Assembly (NCBI GenBank): GCA_014871385.1
Contig: CM026421.1
Span: 16,227,048 to 16,291,047, forward strand
Direction: 5' to 3'
Origin: Ceratodon purpureus
Lineage: Eukaryota; Streptophyta; Bryopsida; Pseudoditrichales; Ditrichaceae
Length of the DNA: 64,000 nt
Part shown: piece by piece, positions 25,101-38,309 of the stretch
Position numbering within the stretch: position 1 is the first letter of the stretch
Layout: each line of letters opens with the position of its first letter
Made by a program: the position numbers and the translations under genes
The notes under the pieces: model-generated
Databases searched by the model: none
What the model was told of the DNA's origin: nothing
What the model saw: the letters and a program-made list of their open reading frames with translations, nothing else

Positions 25101-26071
25101 ACGTGGAAGTAGATGAGGTAAGAAGTTTTTGTGATAAGTATCCTAATGCTCGGCTGCTCGCTTTCGTGACTGTGGTTTCCGATTTTATGGCTGTTAACTT
25201 TTGTTGCGTCCCCGTCACCAAATACCTTGTGTGTTTTTGTAGACCCTTGCACGGGAGATTCGGGAGTTCCGAAGTCCTACGGATAATGAAACTCGGATGT
25301 TTTATGAAATTGTCGTGGCTCCTAGCTACACAGAGAAGGGGTTGGAGATATTGAAGGGAAAATCAAAAACTCTGCGTATTCTCAAGGCTGAGCATACTAA
25401 GAAGGGTCGACGATCGTTGCGACAAATTGGGGGTGGTTGGTTGCTCCAGGACTCTGATGACAAGACACCTGAGGACCTTGGATTCAGAGTTGTAACAAGC
25501 AAGGTGCCAACCTTGGAGCTTGTGGATGACGCACAATTTGCTTGGCTGTGCTGCAAGCATGTCAAGAGCAACGCCATTGTTGTGGCAAAGGTATGTCTAA
25601 TTCAGTTTTGACCCCGTTTCATGATATCTGCTATTTCTAGCAACAATGATGTAACGTTAAAATTAGCGGCAATATCAGGACTCTTCATTACTTGCTGCAC
25701 TGATCATCATTATCTCGTTTGTTGTAACTGCATCATATTGACGTCATGAAGCCTTCTAATCGATACTCACGTTGACGTCGAATCATTTTCAGGATAACCG
25801 GATGTTGGGGATGGGAAGCGGTCAGCCAAACCGAGTCAAGAGTCTGCATATCGCGTTAGAGAAAGCCGGAGAAGAAGCCAAAGGAGCTGCTCTAGCCAGT
25901 GACGCATTCTTCCCATTCGCCTGGAATGACGCTGTGGAAGACGCTTGCAAGGCAGGTGTGAAGGTCATTGCTCAGCCTGGTGGCAGCATGCGTGACCAGG
26001 ATGCTATCGACTGCTGCAACAAGTATGGAGTGTCTATGCTTTTTACTGAAGTGCGTCACTTCCGGCATTGA
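22107..26071 (+). CDS. ATIC: bifunctional purine biosynthesis enzyme (AICAR transformylase / IMP cyclohydrolase)
   Basis: Ten exons: 22107-22398, 22646-22721, 22875-22971, 23285-23387, 23577-23707, 24227-24410, 24602-24765, 24899-25117, 25243-25590 and 25793-26071, giving 630 aa. The first ~95 residues are rich in Ser and Ala with almost no acidic residues, as in a plastid transit peptide, fitting the plastid location of plant purine synthesis. Residues ~97-290 form the IMP cyclohydrolase (MGS-like) domain: [42 protein letters not shown] and [14 protein letters not shown]. The rest is the AICAR transformylase domain, with LRYGENPHQ, the catalytic KHTNPCGVA and [10 protein letters not shown], ending TEVRHFRH. 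The enzyme carries out the last two steps to IMP, using 10-formyl-THF. No key residue appears missing. The first in-frame ATG after the GA tract was taken as the start; ATG at 22113 is an alternative. Confidence 0.96.
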
Positions 26072-27583
26072 TGCGGAAGACACTCCGAACCATTCAAACT
26101 ACCTCAGATTGATGATGGGAGAATGCTGGCTTGCTTTGTGTTCTAGTTCTATCTGGAAAGATACGAACGCACACTCTATGCACCAGTTTAGAGAGCTGGA
26201 CATGCACATGCATTTGGGCTACCTTTCGAGAATTTTAGTAGTTACCCAAGCAAGCGATGGTGTCAAGCAGTCGTTGCATTTTCCAAGAGGTCTGCATTTG
26301 TCACACTCCTGGTGTTCAGGATGAGAAGCATCTTAGTGTTCTATCAGTCACTTATCGTGACAAGATTTTGGGTCTACATAGGTCTTTAATGTAAACAAAT
26401 GTTCAGACAGGGTGCTGAAGGAGAGTTAATCCATGCGGCCATTTTTTTTTTGGTGCCCTCTCAAATTTTGTCATTTGAGGTCGTGGCTGTGAAAACAAAA
26501 TCCCAAAATTATTGTGCCGTATTGTAGCTGGACTAGGTTAGCAAATAAAGACTAAATTTCGCTGCAATTCAGTCTCTTCAGCAGACTAACGCATTGTTTT
26601 TCCCGAAATCGTGTCATTTTCACCAAAAATTCGGACTTCACGAAGCTTCTGAAGTAGTCCAATTGGACTGTCTTCTAATTTAATCTTTACAGCAAAGCTC
26701 CTTGGCATCCAAAACTGTACGGGATCTTCGCTGCACTGATTGAAGAAAAATCTTTCTATAATTCCACTCAATGATACTTCCTGCCCGGTTACTTCAACAA
26801 GAAAATTCCAAAAAAGAAAAAGAAAATTCCAAAAAAGAAAAAGAAAATTCCAACAATCACTAAACAACTTAACTCAATCCCCTAATTCTTCATGTAAACT
26901 TTCCCTATTAGCATGAAAATCCTGAAACTGTTCACAAAAACCAGAGCACGAAATAAAAAAATGACATGGCACGACGCATCTTGAACCATGAAGGCGGCAA
27001 GGCAAAGTCACCAAGAGCTGAAGCTACTCAACCTACTCATTTGCAGACTGATCCATATAATTAGAAATGCAGATGTGAAATTGCAGACTCACTCGCCCAG
27101 TCAATCCCGAATGATTCTCGAATGATTCTCGCCACCACAACTTGAACTTTCACCATCTCACCACTCCGCAGAAGCTCGCAGATTATTATTAGCAGGGAGA
27201 AAACAGACTCTCCGGACACCACACCACTGTAGCTCACACATTCACTTCACTGCCTCCCGGCATCGACATCGCCCTTCCAGCTCCAGATCTAAGCTCTGGC
27301 GAGAGAGGGCGAGAATCGACAACTGTTCAACAGTGAGTAGCTGAAAACGCTTCTGGAAGTGGGTTTCGAGTTTCGAGGGTGGAAGCCATTAGGGTTTGTT
27401 TTTGAGGGGCATGATGGTGATGGAGACGAGACGAGATGAGATGAGATGAGACGAGGATGAGGAGACGAGAATCTGGAGGTGCAGGGAGCTTGCATTGTCA
27501 CTGAGTTGGAGTGAGGAGAAGAGAGGGAGAGAGGGAGAGAGAGAGAGAGAGCGCTTGGATCGAGATCGGAGGAGGGGGGCACC
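26072..27583. other. ATIC 3' region and SCYL1-like promoter
   Basis: It holds the ATIC 3' UTR and then AT-rich intergenic DNA. A triplicated A-rich step of GAAAATTCCAAAAAAGAAAA type lies at about 26800-26850. A GA-rich tract at 27510-27552 precedes the next start codon. No gene was recognised on either strand. Confidence 0.5.
27510..27552 (+). repeat. GA-rich microsatellite in the SCYL1-like 5' leader
   Basis: A purine tract of GAGGAGAAGAGAGGGAGAGA type lies about 30-70 bp before the start codon at 27584. It mirrors the arrangement in front of ATIC. Confidence 0.8.
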
Positions 27584-30500
27584 ATGCTGAAGTTTTTGAA
27601 GGGCGTGGTTGGGTCGGGGGGCGGGATCAAGGATCTGCCGTATAATATCGGGGAGCCGTATGCGACTGCGTGGGGCGGATGGACGCACTGCAGGGGCACA
27701 TCTAAGGTGGAATTTGGGGTTTTCGTGTTTGGAGCTCGGTGGAGGCGATTGGGTTTTTCATTTGGGTTTTTTTGGGAGTAGGGTTTGTCTGGGGGAGCAG
27801 GTGATGGTGTTTTGGGGCCAGGGGATGGTGATCTCGTCTAGAATCTAGGGTTTGGGGAGAGGTGAGTGTGGGTTTTCTGATTACAATCATCCCGTTTTCT
27901 GTGCGTGCAGGATGACAACTCCCCCGTTTCCATATTCTCGTATACCGGGAGCAACGCCCAGGACGCTCGCTTGGCTGCTGCTCGAAACGGTGCCAAACGC
28001 CTCCGCATTGTAAGAGTTTTGGACTCCGGAGCTTGGTTTCTAATGGGTGTGGGAGTACTTCGTCAAGGTGGAGGTGGGTTGTTTGTGTTCCGGGGGTTTT
28101 TGATGAGTGTAGATTTTGGATTGGGCAGGTGCGCCATCCCAATGTGCTGGCATTCTTGCATAGCACCGAAGCGGAAACCATGGATGGGGGTGTGTTGAAG
28201 CCTACGATATACCTTGTAACAGAGCCTGTCGTACCTTTGGCCGAGAAAATCCAGGAGCTGGACCTGCAAGGCACACAAAGGTACCACTGGCTTTTAGTCC
28301 AGAATTGGAACTTGGAAGTTTAACGATAGAGGGTAGACGTTGGATAACACGTTGTGTTAGCTGATGGCAATGTGGACGGAGTTTTTATTTGTTTCAGGGA
28401 AGAATCTATTGTGGTTACATTGACCTGAGATTTTGTGTTGTATTGGTAGAGAACTCATCTTCTGCGGCATAGTCTGAGCATTGATATTGCTTAATAGCCA
28501 TGATGGTTTTAAGTTTCTTTTTTATCTTGTTTGTAAAGATTGCTGTGCTTGTATTGAACTGAGTATGGACAATCGCAGGAATGAGTATTATGCATGGGGG
28601 CTTACTCAAATCGCAAGAGCTGTTAGCTTTCTCAACAACGATTGCAAATTGGTATGAGCGCGGTCTACTGCTCTTCTCTGGATTTTAATTTTCACGTTAC
28701 GGAACAAGGACGTTCTCTTGGTTTTTAAGCTGGTTTCAGTGAGGGATTTGCCCTAGTTGAGGATTCGAGTGCTTGAGCATGTGGATTAAAATTTAACATG
28801 ATTCATACACTCACTGCAGGTGCATGGAAATGTCTGCTTGGCATCAGTGGTCGTTACTGCCACACTAGACTGGAAGCTCCACGGGCTTGATGTGTTGTCT
28901 GAGTTTGATGGTGCCAATCCAGCAGCTGCTGGCCCCATGCTCGTGAGTTCATCACATTTATCCCCTGCTGACAGCCACATTATCTGTCGATTTTCGATTC
29001 AATATTATTTTATCAGAACCATTAATTGATTCTTTAGGCCTGCTCTTGTGAATGTATCTACAGCAATATGATTGGCTTGTGGGTACTCAATTTAAATCCT
29101 TGGAGTTGGCAAAAAGTGACTGGAATGTCATTCGGAAATCTCCTCCGTGGGCACTGGACTCCTGGGGCCTGGGTAAGTTGAGCACTTTCACGTCGAATGA
29201 GTAGAGTTCCTTGATTCGTGGTCTTTCCGACTTAGGTGATTGATGGTGGCATGTGTTCTCATTTGGAATATTGGTCTGTTGCGTATCTTGTGCTCGAATG
29301 CAGATTGTTGGTAGTTGAAGGAGTACACTGCTAGGTTCACGTGACTAAGAACTAATGAAGGCATTTAATTTATTATTGGATCTTGTCTTTAACAGGATGC
29401 CTTATATACGAACTTTTTACCACCGCCAAGCTTGTTAAGACAGAGGATCTACGAAACACAGCTCAAATACCTAAGGTGATGGCTGTGACCGCTGTGCAGT
29501 GAAATGCTTGCTTTCGTGGCGAACAGTCACATTTTGCTGGATACATTGGTGATTTTATGTTATGAATTTACGCAATGGATATGTACCTCATACTTTTTTC
29601 GGTGCTACATCTTGCAGACCTTGCTTCCTGACTACCAGAAGCTGTTGGCTTCTGCTCCTGCAAGAAGATTGAACTCGTCTAAATTGCTAGAGAATAGCGG
29701 TGAGTCTAGATTGTGCTTAATCGGTTTGCTCTAGTAATGTATTGAGTAGAAGAAATTGGTTTTCTGGATTTCGAGTTGAGTATGGCAGTAGATTTTATTC
29801 TCTGGTAATTAGGATGAGCAGGTGCTTGAATACTTTCTTTTGAGGAGATCGTTGTTTAGTAGACGATTGAACTTCCAAACGGTATAACTTATTGCTTCTA
29901 ATGATGAGCAGAGTTCTTTCACAACAAACTGGTCGAGACCATACAATTTATGGAGGTTCTAAACTTGAAGGATAGTGTAGAGAAAGACGTCTTTTTCCGC
30001 AAACTTCCTACGCTTGCAGAGCAGCTCCCTCGGCCTATTGTAACAAAGAAGGTTCTAGCCCACTTCCTAACATGGTTTTACCAATTTGGTTCGTTTCTTT
30101 TCGTTTTGTGATAAGAATTGTTTAATTATTTTGTTGAATGCTTGGGAAAGATTTTGTTACTTACCGTGCAATTCTTGCTCATTGCAGCTGCTACCTTTAA
30201 TTGCGTCTGCTCTGGAATTTGGGTCTGCTGCAGCGCCTGCCTTGAACCCTTTGTTGAAGATAGGCTCATGGCTGCCTAAAGATGAATTCAACGTGAAGGT
30301 GGATGTTGTCCATGTGGCTTGTTTGCTAATTGTGCCCGGTTTTATTTTTGTTTTTGTTTTTGCTTGTCGAATAATTTTGAAGCATCGAAGTCATGTGATC
30401 CTGTTTTTTTCCTTCATTTTCTTGTTACTTACTGCTTACTGTTCTGACTACCAGGTTCTTCCAACTGTCGTCAAGCTGTTTGCATCAACAGACAGGGCCA

Positions 30501-33500
30501 TTCGAGTTGGATTACTCCAACATATTGACACTTTTGGAGCTGGATTGTCTACTCAAGTAGTTGATGAGCAGGTTTGCCCAACATTCTGAACCTTTTAAGG
30601 TGCTTCATGTAAGATACCTTGCTCCTGGAGCCTGAGTGTATTTATCCTCTCATCGACATGCGTTTGCTTGGATGCAGATCTTCCCTCATATTGCGACAGG
30701 CTTTGCCGACACATCCGCCTTTCTCCGAGAACTTACCCTGAAGTCGATGCTTTTACTTGCTCCGAAGGTATGTTTGTGGACCGTTGTGCTTGAGTAGGTA
30801 ACTGCGAAGGATGCCCTAGTTCAATTGTTGACAATACCTGACTAGCAAGAAACCAGCTTTCTGGTGTAGCTGTTGGAGATGCTCATATATGTGTCAAAGA
30901 CTTGGTTGCGAGTTTATGATCCATTTGAGCTTTTTAGCAGTGCAATCATAAGTCAACATTTTAAATTCGAAGTTTGCAGTCATTTAGAGTCATTTTGTAG
31001 GCTGGGTAAGTTGAGATCACATGATATTTCAAGGAGTCCTTATTGGCTTATAGGGAGAATCTGTTTATTCCATTGAACTAAAATGCATCAGCTAAATGTT
31101 AGTTGTGGTGTGTTTCCCTCTGCAGCTAAGCCAGCGCACTATCACAGGCTCGCTTCTGAAGCACCTTTCAAAGTTACAGGTTGGTGTTGCATTCAATCAT
31201 GCGTTTTAGTCACTTCACATTAGTGGACTATTTGGTATGATTGAGGCGTTACATTGGTTGGAATTAAATCAAATTTCTTTGTCTTTCAGGTAGACGAAGA
31301 ACCAGCAATCCGAACGAATACCACAATTTTACTCGGCAACATTGCTACCCATCTCAATGATGCGGTAAGATGCTCTTCCCTTGTAATTCTGTTTCTTGTC
31401 TTAGTTGCGCTTCGACGTTGCGGCAAATGGCGGAGGAATTCGTAGTGGATGATTCACGAAAAGATACTTAGTGAACAGTTGTTGCTCTGTGCAGACAAGG
31501 AAGAGGGTTTTAATCAACGCGTTTACTGTACGGGCCTTACGTGATGGTTTTGCTCCTGCTAGAGTAGCTGGTAATTTCTGATTCTCTTACGTCAAACTTC
31601 TAGGCTTGCGGTCTCTCGTAACTGGATTTACTGCTAGTGGAGATTGCCAGCTGATGATTGTTTCGGTGCTGCTGTTTGGCGTGCTCTAGCAGGCTTCCAG
31701 CAGGGCTAACTCATGTGTCTAAATTCACTGTCGGGTAATTGTGATCGTTGTATATCTGTCTTCAATTCCTGTATGATACAAAATAACGCCAGAGCGTGTA
31801 AGCTTCAAGTTTTGAATACGTTGTGCACTCTTTGTTGCAGGAATTATGGCTCTTATGGCAACGGCCGAGTATTATGATGCATCAGAAATCGCAACTCGTA
31901 TTCTACCACATCTCGTGGTTCTTACTGTTGATTCAGATGGGTAAAGCTCTTCCTCTGCTTATTTATTTACCACTTGGTTCTGTTCCTTCAACTGGCCTGC
32001 CTCCTTTTTATAATTTTGAATATATTATTGCTTGTATACACATCTATAATCTGTTAAGGCGACCAGGCTCATTGTGATTCAATGGTGCAGTGATGTTCGG
32101 ACAAGGGCATTTCAAGCAACAGAGCAATTCCTGCAATCTGTAAAAGATCATCATTCGAAGGTATGACACTGTTAATATGTTACGAATGTACTATTTATAG
32201 TTTGTATGTCTTATCTTCTCACTGAGAATATAACGCAGCTGACTAACAATTAGTGCATGTTGTAGTTGTACAATGGAGATGCAACTGCTAGCGCTGCTCC
32301 AGCTGCAAGTGTAGGAGATACCACCAGCTCAGGCCTACTTGGGTATGGCATTTTCGTACCTGGTTATTTATTTAGCTCATTAGACTTCGAAATTTCTTTC
32401 TAACTTGAAATCTCTACATCTCTCTAGTAGATCTCTATGTAGCAGGTTTGTCATTTTCAATTTTAGCTCCATTGGATTTCAGAATACCATCATCGTGTTG
32501 GTCGAAGTTAATGGTACTGTACGTGTAACAGGTGGGCGGTGGGCTCTTTAGCTTCCAAAAAGAGTACAGACCTTTCGTCTACTCCTGCTGAAACTGCTTC
32601 CATGTCGACCAGCATGACAGGTATGTTTGTGTCAACTATGTTCTATTAACTACTACATTTTTGTGTGTCTATTGGATGTGCTTCTTCCTTAACTTTTGAT
32701 GTTCGAGACTTTGCTCTTCTGTCTTGGGTAGAGAAACTTTTAGTGGTGAACTTAAAAGCTAAAGTAATCGTACTAGGTGCGAAGACTTGCCTTGAGAAAG
32801 TCTGTCATACTCTTGGTAGAGTGGGAACGAAAGTAGTGTAGCTGATAATTAATCTAATTTTGTTGCTACTGTTGAGCTCTCTACGCTGTTTCACACTGAC
32901 ATCGTTTGATTGCAGCACCAGTTTCACAAGGTGTTGCTCCCCCATCTATCGCAACACATTTAAGTGCTCAGCCCCGCTTCCACGCAGACGAGCCAGCCAC
33001 GGCATCCCCAACATCTACAGAAGGATGGGGAGATGCACAAGAACAGCCTTTTGCGGATGACGACGACGAGAAGGACGGATGGGGAGACATGGATTTACCT
33101 CCTGAGCCAGCCCCAGCTCTCGCAAGGATACGTGCTGCTCAACAGAAGCCGGTCACCACACAAGCCAAGCCTGTTGCAACATCTACTATCACAAAATCTG
33201 TGACAAGACCTAGTGAGTACACTCTTTCTATCCAACAATAAAATATTATTTGCTGCAAACCCTCCGCTTTAAAACTTTTCATACCGCTTAGTAATTATCA
33301 TTTTTTAACATCATAATCTCATTGGTTGCAGGTGTCGAGAAAGTGAAGGAAAGCAGTACGAAAAGCTCTGATGGTTGGGGGGAGGATGATGATCCATGGG
33401 CAGCAATTGCAGCACCGCCTCCTTCCACATCAGCACGTGCTTTGAACCCATCTTCTGCACCTAGACCCAGTGGAATAGGCGGAGTAAGACGTCCAGTTCA

Positions 33501-33609
33501 GCAAGCTCAACACGTATCAATCGACGGTGTATCCAGTAGTGGACGAGGTCGGGGCCGAGCAGCGCCCATGAAACTTGGAGCCTCGCGTATTGTGCGCACC
33601 TCAGAGTAG
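27584..33609 (+). CDS. SCYL1: SCYL1-type catalytically inactive protein kinase (N-terminal kinase-like protein)
   Basis: Twenty-one exons: 27584-27706, 27911-28009, 28129-28280, 28579-28651, 28820-28942, 29064-29172, 29396-29475, 29618-29699, 29912-30051, 30188-30298, 30455-30571, 30678-30767, 31126-31179, 31290-31364, 31495-31570, 31841-31940, 32091-32160, 32266-32342, 32532-32620, 32916-33212 and 33332-33609, giving 804 aa. The opening [10 protein letters not shown] and LPYNIGEPY match SCYL1. The kinase fold (about 15-290) lacks catalytic residues: the HRD position reads VHGNV, and the usual DFG stretch reads [13 protein letters not shown] repeats follow (about 300-590). The tail has acidic GWG motifs ([30 protein letters not shown]) and an RGRGR segment. 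Animal and yeast homologues act in Golgi-ER COPI traffic and tRNA export. The animal C-terminal dibasic COPI signal is absent; the protein ends VRTSE. Every junction is in phase. Confidence 0.93.
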
Positions 33610-34700
33610 CCTCTTTCTCCTCCTGTCCATATGTTTTTATACAGTGAGGCCATTGCCTCCTGCATCGTTTTTATTCTTAGTTGGTATTCAGGTATTCACT
33701 TGTACAACGTTACAGCTTGAGGCACTACTTCAGTCTTATTGCAATCGATTCTCGTGAGCCATTCGTGCTTGTTTCTATTCCTTCATTGATCCAACCCCAT
33801 CAAGTTGCTTGCACGTTACTTCCTCGTCTAGAGCATTCGATGGTTAATGAACCTTATGAGCTCTGATCAAAGCCCTGACTTCTCAGGTAGGGCCTCCTAA
33901 CATCTTAACAACCATCACTCTGCCCTTGAATATACACTACACCGTACTCATCATCGTATCCGTCACCATTTTCTCCCCTTCTCCCTATTTTTTTCCCATC
34001 TATTAGCCAAGAAGCCATTCGTCTTCACATTGGACCAAAACTATCATGTTAGTTATCTCATCAATGCATAACTACAACCACAATTATAATGAAACCGTGC
34101 TTCACATCTTACACCTTCTGCGCTCTACATCTAAAACACATAAACCAATATCCAGACACATAGAATACTCATAAACTCACAATCAACCGACAAGAACCAA
34201 ACTAGCCTAATCCAAAAAACTTTAACCTCTCACAGGTACAAACCATATAAAAACCCATCCTCACAGGGCATGCTGTAACCATCACATTGGACATCAAAAT
34301 CCATGCCGCTGATCAAACCAACAGCGATGACTCACGAACAACAAAGTGGCAGTCCCGGGAACAGCCTCGTACACAAACAACGGAGCTGTCAAAGCATATG
34401 CTAAAGACAATCTCCGAAAACCAGGACAATCTCCCACTCTCGGGAGCTGCAAGTGCAGTGAAGATCCCATGTCCACAATAATCTCGTGACGAACGGCAGG
34501 CTCCCATACTCAAAACAATCTCAAGGGCGGGGAAACCGAAGGAGCAAGCCTAGCAAGTCACGTGAAGGAAACCATCGCTGGAGTAAGTGCAAGGACATGT
34601 AGAGATTGACAGCCAGGAAGGTGAATTGGAGAACTGCAAGTTGGTAGAGACGGTGATGTGTGGAGTTTTTTTGTTGTGATTTTAGAGAAGTGGTAAGGGA
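33610..34700. other. SCYL1-like 3' region and SEC14-like promoter
   Basis: It begins with a T-rich 3' UTR, followed by sequence that is A- and C-rich on the plus strand. Short frames at 34287-34481 and on the opposite strand carry no recognisable domain. Confidence 0.45.
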
Positions 34701-36721
34701 TTGAAGAGAAGGAGCTGGTTTAGATTCGAAAGTGGGAGATGGGTCACTAGGGTTTTGGGCGAAGGGGTGAAGATGGAGGAGAATGTTGAAGCGAGGATTC
34801 ATGGTGAGCAGGGGGCGGTTGGGCGTGTTCGTGTTGTGAAGAAGCGGGGGATGGAGATGGGGTTTCCGGGAGCGGAGTGGAGGGGAGCCGTGGTGGCGAG
34901 TGCGAGGAGGCCGAGGGGAGTGAAGAGGACAGCAGGCTCGGTGCTTGTGTTTTGTGGGAAGCTGGCCGCGTTGGAGGTGCTGCGTCGGGGGACTCAGGCG
35001 AGATGTCGGTTGGTGTGGTGGGCGTTGCAGGGGCTGTCTGTGTCTGGCGCGCCGGGGTTGGGTTGGTTGCGGAGGTGGGCTCCGTTTCGAGCTCTTGCGG
35101 ATGCAAGCGAGGTGAGGTTCACTTTCTGAGTAATTTTTCGTCACCTGCTCTTGTTTTGGAATTGCTTTGGTTCAACAAAAAATTACATGTCTCTGAGAGT
35201 GTTTGACCTAATTTATGTTTGCTTGTTGGTTGTGTTGTTCGTTTTTGGCAGAGTTTCTCGAAGCCCATGATATTTTTGTCTTTGACAACAGTTGTTGTGA
35301 GTGCGTACAATGAGGCACGGGAGAAGAAGACTAGTGATGTGAGTGATAAGGATCCCGGTGTTCATCTTGCTGTGGTCGATACAGGGACTGGCGAGATCGA
35401 GGAAGAGATTCTGGTTGTTGATAAGGAGATGGCAACGTCTGTCGCTCCTATGAAAGAGGAGCTTAGTAAACACGGTGTTATAGTGCCAGAAAGGTGACAT
35501 GTTTCTGCCTTGTTCACTGCCTTCATGATGTGTCTTCTCTTTCCATTCTGTTTGGTGTCACGTGAGGATTCTCAGTGTTTTCTAGGACTCTTACTCTTTG
35601 TTCGGGTATATTAGTATATGTTTCAGTCTTTCATGTTCTGATATACGTTGCTGTTACAGAGTGGCGGATGACGAGGTGAGGAGGTTCTGGTTGGCATCAA
35701 AAGGAGACACGGCGAAGTTTGTCACAATGATGCGCAGGACGTTAGAGTGGCGCCAGTCCTACGACTTCATGCCTGAGTCTGAGCTTCGTGGGTGGTCGTC
35801 TTTGGTGTTTTGGCATCTTCGTGATGCTCATGACCGCCCCATTCTTATCATTCGTCTTGGCCCTGCCTGCAATGGCTTGACACCAGCTCAGCGTCCTCAA
35901 TTTGCCCAAGCTGTTAGTAAGTGCTCTCAAAAATTCTATGAGATTTTCGATCTGAGATTTTATTGTCTTTTGACATAAACTTGAACAACCTTTACGATCG
36001 TTGTTTTTGTAAAGTTGATGAGCGTAATCATAAAGAGGAGATGTTGTTTTGCAGTTTCGCAGGTCGAGTATGGGATACAGAACCTGCTGACCACGGATGA
36101 TCCGCGCTTAACTGTTGTGATGGACTGTCAAGGCACAACTGCTTTCGGCTTTCCGGTGAAGATGTTGAAATCTTGCGTAGCTCTGGTTCAAGAGCATTAC
36201 CCCATGCGCCTTGCATCTCTCTTTGTCGTCAATGCCCCACCGCTTGTGCATGCAGTTGCAAATGCTATCATTCAGGTAAAATTTTGCACCCTTCATCTCG
36301 CATCACCTTTCTCTGTGAACATCTCTAAACCATGACTCCCTTTATAACACCATGTGATTACAAACTGCAGATGCTGAGACCAGCAACACGAGAGAAAATA
36401 CGAGTTGAAGGAGATCAGTACGTGGAAGTTCTGGCCAAGTCTTTCGGTGGATTAGATACTTTGCCGGCAGTGTTAGGAGGCACTTGCTCATGTGCCACTT
36501 GTGTTGCATCGGAAGAGAAGGTGAATGCCAAAGTCTCTTTAATGGATTCTTTAGCCAACTCAGAAGCCAAGCAACCAGAATATCACGTCGAAGTTCCGGT
36601 AAAGACGATGCACGACGTTGTATTATCTGCACGGAATCCTCACCTGCCAATGCTTCGGGTTATCATATTGTGTCTGGTGGGTCTGTGGATTGTGATTGCC
36701 ATGTTGTCTGGTCGCTCTTAG
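34701..36721 (+). CDS. SEC14 / CRAL-TRIO lipid-transfer protein with a C-terminal membrane anchor
   Basis: Five exons (34701-35111, 35252-35493, 35660-35916, 36055-36275, 36371-36721) give up to 493 aa. Exon 3 carries the CRAL-TRIO N-lobe helices (VADDEVRRFWLASKGD, MMRRTLEWRQSYDFMPE). Exons 3-5 carry the lipid-binding fold, including LTVVMDCQGTTAFGFPV, YPMRLASLFVVNAPPL and the FGGLDTLPAVLGG end. The chain closes with a hydrophobic helix, LRVIILCLVGLWIVIAML, plus SGRS, which looks like a tail anchor. Members move phosphatidylinositol and other lipids between membranes. The first exon is GC-rich and open in more than one frame; I chose the frame whose GAG-GT donor is in phase 0 with exon 2. Its start could equally be the ATG at 34773 or 34849, so the first ~137 residues are tentative. 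Confidence 0.8.
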
Positions 36722-38309
36722 ATCTGCAGCTACTTAGTGATTCGTTGTATTATAAAAGTGACCGGAATAAGCTTGTATAAATAGAATTCTATGAGTGAGA
36801 AACTCATACACACCAATTTTGTGTTGGAGAGTTGATTTTTTGTCGACAATTGCAGCACCTCCTTATGAATCTTGAGCTCAATTTTTAATTACCGTATTGA
36901 ACCTTCAATTGATCTCTGGATATCATACAGCATCCTGTTGACATGTGATATTCTTCTCCATCGCTCTTGGAAACTTACTGTGCATATTTGTATAGAAACA
37001 TGAGTGTGGCACCCGATTAATGTAGAACCACCAACTTAAGCTATTTGTATTGTTTCCGGCCCAACCTTTGATTGGGAGATTATTTCCCTTGGAAGAAAAA
37101 AGATTTTGGTTAATGAGCATTATAATCGAAAAAGCCAAAATATGCATACGGAGACAGGGCTCATGCTAATAACTAACCCTTTGACAATAAATTGGCACTT
37201 AACCTATGTTGGTCCAAAATAAGCTGAATTTCAATAAGTTATATCTTTCATGGTAATGAATTATTGTTAAAAGTTTTTATTCGTGTTCTTCATCAAGTTT
37301 TACATCTTCCCCTATTTGTTCAGAATTTCTTAATTTGTTTTCAAGTTTCTATTAATTTCAAACATTTAGCCTTCAGTCTGAATTTTCAACAGTAGGCCTC
37401 TCAACTTGGGCAGTGTAAAGTGCCCCTTATATGTATCATGAGATATGGTACACACTCTTCACTGTCATTAGCATGACTTCATGCATAATGTGCTTCAAAA
37501 ATTCATGTGGCCTTCTAAGAATTTGGGCATCAACTTCTGAATGGATATTCTTTTCGAAGCAGTGGAGTCCTGCGTATACAGCACATATAATTTCCAAGTA
37601 TGGTATGAATTTCGAATCAGTATGGTTCACTGACAGTGAACTGTACCTTCAACACCTCAAATGTAACCTCACGGGATACTATATATATCTGTAACACACG
37701 GCACCTCCACAAATATACCATCAAATATACCTGCAATAAATCTGTACCTTAGCAAATATTCTTACAATATCTTCAAATATACCGTCAAACTCATAAGCAC
37801 CTAAGAAAATGCTTCATCAATCAAAAGAGGATCCAAAAGCTTCAAGATCATGTTCAGCTCCCAGAATCTCCCCAAAAAGCTGGACAGTTCAGAAATTCCG
37901 TAAAAAATACCACAAATCCACAACATAGCATTACCAGTTCAAACAAGCATCCCCAAAGCATGTATCACAAGTTCATAACACAGATAAGAAACCCGGAGTA
38001 AAGTGCTTGTAAAACCTCCCGCAAATAATTCCGTAACTGCGACAGTAGTGGCGATTTATTACATATGTGCTGCTTAAAAAATTGCTACCATATTGATGGT
38101 GTAATGGCTCTGCTGCAGGGCCTATTCTCTAGTGTTACAATAATCTTTCTACACAGATCACAATCCATGGCAACCTGCACCTCTGGGTTAAATCGGTGGA
38201 ACTAATCTACAAAACATGAATCATATCCAGGGTCACTACATTCAATGCCGCACAGATTATAATATCATACAAATGGGTGTCGATGCGATGATCCTAGTTG
38301 AAGGTTTGG
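36722..38309. other. intergenic, between convergent SEC14-like and GRDP genes
   Basis: This is AT-rich sequence that should contain both 3' UTRs. AAATATACCNTCAAA-type words recur around 37715-37800. No gene is supported. Confidence 0.5.

Noticed and set aside
34521..35144. A 207-codon minus-strand frame opposite the SEC14-like first exon
   Set aside because: It is Pro/Ser/His-rich low-complexity peptide from GC-rich DNA, antisense to a frame that splices correctly.
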